A stretch of 5,314 nt of DNA from VAZQ01 sp036502925 (GTDB lineage Bacteria; Pseudomonadota; Alphaproteobacteria; Rhizobiales; Xanthobacteraceae). The stretch is taken from assembly GCA_036502925.1 (NCBI GenBank), contig DASXXS010000103.1, positions 1-5,314 on the forward strand, given 5' to 3'. The notes beneath the pieces were generated by a model. The model searched no databases. It had not been told where the DNA came from and saw nothing but the letters and a program-made list of their open reading frames with translations. Shown piece after piece: positions 4,492 to 5,314 of the stretch; position 1 is the stretch's first letter, and each line of letters opens with the position of its first letter. The position numbers and the translations under genes were made by a program.

Positions 4492-5314
4492 ATGCCGCAT
4501 GCGCTCGTTGACATCCTGGCCGAGGCCCGGCTTGCGGCCCGCGCGCTGGCCGAATTTGGCCAGCACCTGTTCAGCCCGACCATCCGGCTCGGGGTCACCG
4601 GCCTGTCCCATTCCGGCAAGACCGTCTTCATCACCGCGCTGGTGCATGGCTTGACGCAGGGCGGCCGTTTCCCGGTTTTTGAGCCGCTGGCGAGCGGCCG
4701 CATCGCGCGCACCCGGCTCGCCCCGCAGCCCGACGATGCGGTGCCGCGTTTCGACTACGAAGGCAATGTGCGCGCGCTGGTGGACGAGCGCCGCTGGCCG
4801 GAATCGACCGACCATATCAGCGAGCTGCGCCTGGTCATCGACTACCAGTCGCAACGCGGCGCCTCCCGGACCCTGACCATCGATATCGTCGACTACCCGG
4901 GCGAATGGCTGCTCGATCTGCCGCTGCTCGGCAAGAGCTACCAGCAATGGTCCGCCGAGAGCCTCGAGCTGTCCGCGCAGGCGCCGCGCGCGCAGATCGC
5001 GGCCCCATGGCGCGACTATCTGGCGACCCTCGATGCGCTGGGTCCGGAAGACGAGCAGGCGGCGCTGCGGGCGGCGGCGCTGTTCACCAGATATCTCAAG
5101 GCCTGCCGGGATGAGCGTTATGCCATGAGCCTGTTGCCGCCCGGCCGCTTTCTCCTGCCCGGCGACCTCGCCGGCTCGCCGGCGCTCACGTTCTCGCCGC
5201 TGCAATGGCCCAATCAAGGATCACAGCAGGGGTCAGAGCAAGCGACTCAGCCGAGCCCACCGCCCGCCGGTTCGCTCGCCGCCATGATGCGGCGCCGGTT
5301 CGAGGCCTATAAGG
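4492..5314 (+). CDS. ycjX: YcjX family (DUF463) P-loop NTPase-like protein, C-terminus outside window
   Basis: The frame is open from ATG 4492 to the right edge, giving 274 residues of a family usually about 460-490 long. The Walker A/G1 loop GLSHSGKT is at residues 37-44 and a G3-like DYPGEW motif (DxxG) at 134-139 after a hydrophobic strand. Other segments match my memory of the family: EARLAARAL near the N-terminus, FPVFEP, RFDYEGNVRALVDERRWP, SELRLVIDY, LLDLPLLGKSYQQWS and ACRDERYAMSLLPPGRFL. Members are predicted nucleotide-binding proteins. In E. coli ycjX sits with ycjF near stress genes, but its cellular role is not established. The start is chosen because homologs begin about ten residues before EARL; its ribosome binding site is poor, and a GTG at 4381 is an alternative. 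A Gln/Ser/Pro-rich segment at about 241-259 looks like a variable linker. There is no clear link to the upstream operon, from which the repeat cluster separates it. Confidence 0.9.
   Translation, partial: MPHALVDILAEARLAARALAEFGQHLFSPTIRLGVTGLSHSGKTVFITALVHGLTQGGRFPVFEPLASGRIARTRLAPQPDDAVPRFDYEGNVRALVDERRWPESTDHISELRLVIDYQSQRGASRTLTIDIVDYPGEWLLDLPLLGKSYQQWSAESLELSAQAPRAQIAAPWRDYLATLDALGPEDEQAALRAAALFTRYLKACRDERYAMSLLPPGRFLLPGDLAGSPALTFSPLQWPNQGSQQGSEQATQPSPPPAGSLAAMMRRRFEAYK

Noticed and set aside
4357..5217. A 286-codon minus-strand ORF opposite ycjX
   Set aside because: The plus-strand frame carries the Walker A loop and YcjX-specific segments. The antisense frame is low-complexity Arg/Gly/Gln and ends inside the repeat.

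Overview
The window is GC-rich and looks like chromosomal DNA of an alphaproteobacterium of the order Hyphomicrobiales (Rhizobiales), probably near Bradyrhizobium, Rhodopseudomonas or Pseudolabrys. The reasons are a small exported protein resembling DUF1236, a family largely confined to this order, a YcjX protein that resembles the Bradyrhizobium form, and palindromic intergenic repeats built on CCCGGG-TCAAG-CCCGGG of a kind common in these genomes. The genus is an inference. There is no transposase, integrase, phage gene, tRNA, rRNA or CRISPR array, and the content looks like ordinary metabolic and envelope housekeeping.

Layout. Positions 1-822 (minus strand) hold the N-terminal 274 residues of a two-domain cupin protein that runs off the left edge. 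A 228-bp divergent intergenic region follows, with two strong inverted repeats. On the plus strand come a 122-residue two-helix membrane protein (1051-1419) and a secreted DUF1236-like protein (1474-1887). After a 174-bp gap with a palindrome, an overlapping gene pair encodes an HMG-CoA-lyase-family enzyme (2062-2991) and a class III (CaiB/BaiF) CoA-transferase (2988-4232). A 259-bp intergenic stretch rich in palindromic repeats (4233-4491) separates this pair from a YcjX P-loop protein (4492 onward), cut by the right edge.

How the genes work together. The clearest functional unit is the lyase/CoA-transferase pair. Its ATGA stop/start overlap implies translational coupling. The transferase would load CoA onto a carboxylic acid, and the lyase would split the resulting 3-hydroxy-acyl-CoA in a retro-aldol/Claisen-type reaction. 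The same pairing is known for succinyl-CoA:D-citramalate CoA-transferase plus R-citramalyl-CoA lyase in Chloroflexus, so citramalate or a related branched hydroxy acid is as plausible a substrate as HMG-CoA. No other leucine-degradation gene is visible here. The two small envelope proteins may share a transcript, but nothing ties them to the metabolic pair. The cupin protein and YcjX are both partial.

No clearly new biological system is visible. The points most worth a second look are the substrate of the lyase/transferase pair, the palindromic repeat cluster, the putative operator in the divergent region, and an 18-bp in-frame tandem duplication that doubles the start of the DUF1236-like gene.
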